From assembly GCA_947588975.1 (NCBI GenBank), contig CANQAF010000026.1, positions 1 through 17,506 on the forward strand: a DNA stretch of 17,506 bases, given 5' to 3'. This stretch comes from an uncultured Bacilli bacterium (lineage in GTDB: Bacteria > Bacillota_I > Bacilli_A > RF39 > UBA660). The notes below the pieces were generated by a model. The model saw only the letters and a list, made by a program, of their open reading frames with translations. It was not told the DNA's origin and searched no databases. Both the position numbers and the translations under genes were made by a program. Of this stretch, positions 13,770 through 17,506 are shown piece after piece. The number at the start of each line of letters is the position of its first letter. The stretch's first letter is position 1.

Positions 13770-14640
13770 GAGAAAAGTAAAGTTAGATGAAACTATTGTA
13801 AAAAAAATATATAAAAAAGACCGCTTGATCCGTTATGTGGAATTTAGTTTTGGATTGTTATTGGTTGCTTGTGCCTTTAATCTATTTATTTTACCTAGCA
13901 ATATTGTATATGGTGTTAGTGGTTTAGGTGTTATTACAAAACATTTATGGAAAATTGACCCTTCACTCATCATTTTAATGGGTAATGTTATTTTGCTTAT
14001 TTTAAGCTATTTATTACTAGGAATGGAGAAAACGAGAAATTCCATTATTGGCTCATTATTATATCCAATACTAGTGAAATTGACAGAGAATATTTCATCT
14101 TACGTAGATATTACGGGAACAGAATCTTTTGTTATCGTTTTATTTGGAGCAGTAATTAGTGGAGTAGGGTTAGGTTTGATTTTTAAAGCAGGGTTTACAA
14201 CTGGTGGAACGGATATATTAAATCAAATTGTTGCCAAATATGCTAAAATTTCTATGGGGAATGCAATGTTCTTTACAGATGGAGTAATTATTGCATTATC
14301 TATTTTTACTTTTGGTTGGACTCCATTTATGTATTCTTTATTGACTTTATATATAATTAGTGTAATTACAGATAAGGTAATATTAGGTATTTCACAATCC
14401 AAGGCATTTTATATTATTACAGATCATGAAACAATGATTAAACAATTTATTATGCAACATCTCAGTCATGGTGTGACTATTCTAGATGGTAGAGGTGGTT
14501 ATACTGGTAATCATCAAAAAGTAATAATGTGTGTTATTCCTACGAAAGAGTATTTTATATTTAAGGAAGGAATTCATCAAATTGATTCCAATGCATTTTT
14601 TGTCGTAACAGATGCTTATGAAGTATCAGGTGGAGAGTAA
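13762..14640 (+). CDS. YitT-family membrane protein with DUF2179 domain
   Basis: 292 aa. About five membrane helices between residues 25 and 205, including LLLVACAFNLFILPSNIVYG and the Gly-rich FKAGFTTGGTDIL signature of the family. A cytoplasmic C-terminal DUF2179 domain follows (about 215-285). The function is unsettled; members are often annotated as YitT, YvjA or YpjC. The start overlaps the end of prfB by 8 nt with AAAGGAC as ribosome site, so translation is coupled. In B. subtilis yvjA lies between prfB and ftsEX as well, which makes a YvjA counterpart likely. Confidence 0.9.
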   Translation: MFKRKVKLDETIVKKIYKKDRLIRYVEFSFGLLLVACAFNLFILPSNIVYGVSGLGVITKHLWKIDPSLIILMGNVILLILSYLLLGMEKTRNSIIGSLLYPILVKLTENISSYVDITGTESFVIVLFGAVISGVGLGLIFKAGFTTGGTDILNQIVAKYAKISMGNAMFFTDGVIIALSIFTFGWTPFMYSLLTLYIISVITDKVILGISQSKAFYIITDHETMIKQFIMQHLSHGVTILDGRGGYTGNHQKVIMCVIPTKEYFIFKEGIHQIDSNAFFVVTDAYEVSGGE

Positions 14641-14651
14641 GGAGGTAAATT

Positions 14652-15359
14652 ATGGACATTATACGTTTTCAACATGTAAAAAAACAATATAAAACAGGTG
14701 TTACTGCAATCCATGACCTTAATTTAAATATTGAAAAGGGAGATTTTGTATTTGTTATTGGTTCTACTGGATGTGGAAAATCTACTTTAATTAAAATGAT
14801 ATACCGTGCTGAAAAACCAACGAATGGAAAAATTTTAGTAGGTGGAATTGATGTTGCAAAATTACGTGATAGTAAAGTTTACAAAATCAGAAGAAAAATT
14901 GGCGTTGTATTCCAAGACTTTCAATTACTTTCTCGCTCTACTGTGTATGAAAATGTTGCTTTTGCATTAGAGATATTTGGACTACCTAAAAGTGAGGTAC
15001 ATTCAAAAGTTCTTAAAGCTTTGGATTTAGTAGGATTGAAACATAAGGCTAAAAATTATCCAAATCAATTATCGGGTGGGGAACAACAACGTGTAGCAAT
15101 TGCTCGTGCAATTGTCAATGGGCCAAAGTTGCTCATTTGTGATGAACCAACTGGAAATTTAGATGAAAATACAAGTATTGAAATTATGAATGTTCTAGAG
15201 GAAATTAATAAATTAGGAACCACTATTATTATGGTGACACATGATACAGATATTGTAAATCGTATGAAAAAACGAGTTGTATTATTAGATAGCGGAAGAA
15301 TTTTAAAAGATTATGAGAAAGGAACTTATAAACATGAAACTATTCAGAATACTAAGTAG
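14652..15359 (+). CDS. ftsE: Cell-division ABC transporter ATP-binding protein FtsE
   Basis: 235 aa. It has all ABC ATPase motifs: Walker A GSTGCGKST (37-45), Q-loop Gln88, signature LSGGEQQ (140-146), Walker B LLICDEP (160-166), and an H-loop His in MVTHDTD. FtsE with FtsX does not transport a known solute. It passes ATP-driven movement across the membrane to peptidoglycan hydrolases (CwlO in Bacillus, PcsB in streptococci). A GGAGG site lies 7 nt before the ATG. It overlaps ftsX by 26 nt. Confidence 0.96.
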   Translation: MDIIRFQHVKKQYKTGVTAIHDLNLNIEKGDFVFVIGSTGCGKSTLIKMIYRAEKPTNGKILVGGIDVAKLRDSKVYKIRRKIGVVFQDFQLLSRSTVYENVAFALEIFGLPKSEVHSKVLKALDLVGLKHKAKNYPNQLSGGEQQRVAIARAIVNGPKLLICDEPTGNLDENTSIEIMNVLEEINKLGTTIIMVTHDTDIVNRMKKRVVLLDSGRILKDYEKGTYKHETIQNTK

Positions 15360-16233
15360 AAACATTAGAGATGCATTTAAAAGCGTATTTAGAAATTTTT
15401 CCCTATCACTTGCATCAATTTCTTGTATTACCATTACTTTAATCGTAGTTGCCATCTCTGTTATCTTATCGATGAATGTAAACAATTTTGCTACATTAGT
15501 TGAAAAAGATGTGACCATCGTAGCATTTCTAGATTTAGAAATTACTTCAGACCAACGACAACAAGTTTCTGACTCTATTCATCATTTGGATAATATTGAA
15601 TCTGTTACATTTAAATCAAAAACTGAAATTGCGAATGAAATGATGGAATCATCAGAAGAATTTAAAGCGGCATTATCCAAATGGACTGAAGAAGAAAGTC
15701 CGATTCAAGATACATACTTAGTAAAAGTAAAAGATATTGAGCAAATTGGAGATACTGCTGAAAAAATTAAAAAAATAGATGGAGTTTCTATTGTAAAATA
15801 TGGAGAAGGTATGGTAGAACAAATGATATCTGTATTTGATATCGTTAGAAAAATTACAATTGGTATGGTTATTGCTTTGATTATTGTTACCGCTTTTCTA
15901 ATTGCAAATACAATTAAAATTACAATCTTCTCTAGAAGACGTGAAATTGAAATTATGCGTTTAGTAGGCGCATCTAACATTAACATCAAAAATCCATTTA
16001 TTTTTGAAGGATTATTTTTAGGAATTTTAGGGTCTATTATTCCAATTATTGCGACTATATATGGTTATGTAACATTATATAATCATTTTGGTGGACAAAT
16101 TTTCTCTCCATTTATTCGTTTGATGGACCCACAACCATTTGTATATTATACATCAGGATTTTTATTATTAGTTGGAGTACTAGTAGGTATGTTTGGTAGT
16201 TGGAGAGCGGTCCGCAAATATTTAAAAATATGA
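15334..16233 (+). CDS. ftsX: Cell-division ABC transporter permease FtsX
   Basis: 299 aa from the ATG at 15334 (AAAGGA upstream), close to 296 in B. subtilis; a start at 15313 would lack a site. There is one membrane helix near the N-terminus (about 20-45), an extracellular domain of about 120 residues (with VEKDVTIVAFLDLEI at its start), then three more helices of the FtsX/MacB core (about 165-190, 220-245, 265-290). The extracellular domain is where hydrolase partners bind in characterised systems. It ends in TGA, and the terminator follows. Confidence 0.95.
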   Translation: MKLFRILSRNIRDAFKSVFRNFSLSLASISCITITLIVVAISVILSMNVNNFATLVEKDVTIVAFLDLEITSDQRQQVSDSIHHLDNIESVTFKSKTEIANEMMESSEEFKAALSKWTEEESPIQDTYLVKVKDIEQIGDTAEKIKKIDGVSIVKYGEGMVEQMISVFDIVRKITIGMVIALIIVTAFLIANTIKITIFSRRREIEIMRLVGASNINIKNPFIFEGLFLGILGSIIPIIATIYGYVTLYNHFGGQIFSPFIRLMDPQPFVYYTSGFLLLVGVLVGMFGSWRAVRKYLKI

Positions 16234-16242
16234 TCTATTTTT

Positions 16243-16265
16243 AGGATTCTTATGAATCCTTTTTT
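16243..16265 (+). terminator. Terminator of the prfB-ftsX operon
   Basis: AGGATTC (16243-16249) and GAATCCT (16254-16260) form a 7-bp stem with loop TTAT, then TTTTT. Confidence 0.8.
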
Positions 16266-16289
16266 ATGTTAATGACTATGAAATCTATA

Positions 16290-16317
16290 TCATATTTGTG
16301 AAAAAAAACCATAAGTT
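16290..16317 (+). promoter_or_regulatory. Candidate SigE-type promoter of the yabG-like gene
   Basis: TCATATT (16290-16296) is a full match to the SigE -35, and CATAAGTT (16310-16317) matches 6 of 8 positions of the -10. The spacer is 13 nt, one short of the usual 14. The predicted start falls at the ribosome site, which weakens the case. Confidence 0.35.
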
Positions 16318-16335
16318 ATATTGGGTGATTATAGA

Positions 16336-16656
16336 ATGTTAAAAGTGGGAGACTGTGTCACAAGAAATTCATATCATAATGATATGGTATTTAAAATTAT
16401 TAAAATAGAAAATGAAATCTATTATTTAAAAGGTGTTAATGTAAGATTATATGCAGATAGTGATGAAGAAGATTTACAATTATATGATAAAGAAGAAGAT
16501 ATTGAGATGGAAGAAATGTTTTTAGAAAGAATTAAACCAGAAAGTTTAGATCGAAATGACTATTTTTATCTACCAGGAAAAATTCTTCATATTGATGCAG
16601 ACATTCTTTTAAGTAACAATGATAAATCCTTTAAAAACAACGAAAATTTAGTATAA
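16336..16656 (+). pseudogene. yabG: YabG-like N-terminal domain, truncated (peptidase domain missing)
   Basis: 106 aa from the ATG at 16336, with GGGTGAT 6 nt upstream. It resembles the first part of the sporulation protease YabG: VGDCVTRNSYHNDMVFKI against IGDMVARKSY..VLFRI, VRLYADSDEEDL against VRLIADSDFSDL, and YFYLPGKILHIDAD against YFHMPGKVLHLDGD. YabG in B. subtilis is about 290 aa and its catalytic part lies in the C-terminal two thirds, absent here. The frame ends at TAA after a Lys/Asn-rich tail. I found no continuation in any frame of the next 280 bp, which is very AT-rich. Either this is a deletion remnant or a stand-alone domain; the intact ribosome site and candidate sporulation promoter leave the second open. 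Confidence 0.7.
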
Positions 16657-16744
16657 TATTTTAAAATAAGTATAAAAATATTAAATTATATTAAAAAGAG
16701 TATATAAAATAGAATATGCTGATATATTCTTAAGTAACTAAACT

Positions 16745-16769
16745 AAATTGAAAAAACTTCAATTTTTTT
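16745..16769 (+). terminator. Terminator after the yabG-like gene
   Basis: AAATTGAA (16745-16752) and TTCAATTT (16758-16765), with a 5-nt loop and a T-run to 16769. Confidence 0.7.
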
Positions 16770-16828
16770 ATATGTAGAAATAAATCAAAATATCCATAAA
16801 TTACCTTTTAATTGATACAATAAAATAG

Positions 16829-16856
16829 TTGACTTTTTTAGCTATGGTGTTATAAT
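16829..16856 (+). promoter_or_regulatory. SigA-type promoter of the 16944 gene
   Basis: TTGACT (16829-16834), a 16-nt spacer and TATAAT (16851-16856), with an extended -10 TG at 16848. Confidence 0.8.
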
Positions 16857-16870
16857 ATAATCAATATTAA

Positions 16871-16899
16871 ATTTCTTTCATATATTATTAGAAAGAAAT
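16871..16899 (+). repeat. Inverted repeat in the 5' leader of the 16944 gene
   Basis: ATTTCTTTC (16871-16879) and GAAAGAAAT (16891-16899) form a 9-bp perfect stem with an 11-nt loop, a few bases after the predicted transcript start. There is no T-run, so it is not a terminator. It could stabilise the mRNA end or bind a regulator. Confidence 0.5.
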
Positions 16900-16943
16900 G
16901 ATTTTCTTATACTAGCTAAAGAAAAAATGAAGGAGTATGTAAG

Positions 16944-17506
16944 ATGAAAAATAAAAGAAAAATTCTTCTTGTCATTGGTTCTTTAATTCTTTTATGTATA
17001 CTAGTGTTGCTAGCAAGTATATGGTTAAGTAAAAAAGAACAAAAAGAATACAAAGTTATTTTTCAAAACGAAGATTATAATATAACAATATATGTAAAAG
17101 AAAAAGAACTAGTGTCAAGATTAGAAAATCCAACAAAAGAAGGGTTCAAATTTATTGGTTGGTATTATAACGATTCTTTATTTGATTTTAATACGAAAAT
17201 AGATCATGATATTACATTGGAAGCAAGATGGGAAGAAATCATAGAAGATGAAAACTCAAATGAAGGAAACGTTCAAGATCCTACTACAGATAATCCAATT
17301 GATTCAAGTAATGAAACTCCAAATGTAGAATCAAATGGAAATGATAATAATAATTCTGAATCCACTGGTGAAAATATACAATCAAGCGGTGGTAATGTTG
17401 GAAACAATCCACAATATGGCGGAAATTCAGGAAATAGTAGTACACCACAAACTCCAAGTACAGGCAACAGTAGTACATCACAACCAGGTACTACACAAAC
17501 ACCGGG
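16944..17506 (+). CDS. Surface protein with InlB-type B-repeat and low-complexity tail (3' end outside window)
   Basis: This frame is open to the window edge: 187 codons are visible. An AGGAG site lies 8 nt before the ATG. A basic start and a hydrophobic segment (about 6-28, KILLVIGSLILLCILVLLAS) form a signal anchor. Residues about 36-95 are one Listeria-Bacteroides (InlB B-type) repeat, with YKVIFQNEDYN, NPTKEGFKFIGWYYN and the closing ITLEARWEE. These beta-grasp repeats occur in cell-surface proteins. The remainder is rich in Asn, Ser, Gly, Thr, Pro and Gln and looks like a flexible wall-spanning linker with loose repeats (GNSSTPQTPSTGNSSTSQPG). No sorting signal is visible because the end is missing. 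Confidence 0.85.
   Translation, partial: MKNKRKILLVIGSLILLCILVLLASIWLSKKEQKEYKVIFQNEDYNITIYVKEKELVSRLENPTKEGFKFIGWYYNDSLFDFNTKIDHDITLEARWEEIIEDENSNEGNVQDPTTDNPIDSSNETPNVESNGNDNNNSESTGENIQSSGGNVGNNPQYGGNSGNSSTPQTPSTGNSSTSQPGTTQTP

Noticed and set aside
16657..16943. Frameshifted C-terminal part of yabG
   Set aside because: No frame in this very AT-rich stretch gives peptidase-like sequence; it holds a terminator and a promoter instead.

Overview
The window comes from a low-GC, spore-forming member of the Firmicutes (Bacilli). The evidence is the AT-rich codon use, strong GGAGG-type ribosome sites, spore genes (spoIVA, spoVIF, yunB, a yabG remnant) and Bacillus-like neighbourhoods: der beside spoIVA, and prfB, a YitT-family gene, ftsE and ftsX in a row. 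The VirB2-like membrane protein and the small unknown proteins suggest an uncultured gut Bacilli lineage (RF39/Erysipelotrichales-like). That placement is inference. TGA is a normal stop here: engB and ftsX end in it, and prfB is autoregulated through it.

Region 1 (1-4342) is the most interesting part. A collagen-like surface-protein gene starts at 155 and is cut near 836 by a compact element of about 2.9 kb, resuming at 3772. The element carries a large serine recombinase (minus strand), a translationally coupled 38-aa ORF ahead of it, and a divergent gene for a YgjV-like membrane domain joined to a GNAT-like domain. ACTGGT is repeated directly at both junctions, in the same reading frame. 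Precise excision would fuse 229 codons to 166 codons with no stop, giving a 395-aa protein with an N-terminal region, Gly-X-Y segments and a C-terminal beta domain. Both deduced att sites are imperfect palindromes centred on the same AC dinucleotide. The layout resembles sporulation intervening elements such as skin in sigK, here in a probable spore-surface gene.

Region 2 (4343-8976) holds a small helical protein, a secreted/membrane VirB2-like protein, the ribosome-assembly GTPases EngB and Der, and two unknown small proteins.

Region 3 (9000-12471) is a sporulation cluster. SpoIVA (coat base), SpoVIF and a CBS-domain protein lie on the minus strand, with YunB and YutD divergent on the plus strand. 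A good SigE-type promoter precedes spoIVA and a good SigF/SigG-type promoter precedes the CBS gene.

Region 4 (12503-16233) is a housekeeping operon: prfB (with its programmed +1 frameshift), a YitT-family membrane protein, ftsE and ftsX. It ends in a clear terminator.

Region 5 (16270-17506) has a yabG-like gene that keeps only the N-terminal domain, followed by a surface protein with an InlB-type B-repeat and a low-complexity tail that runs off the window.
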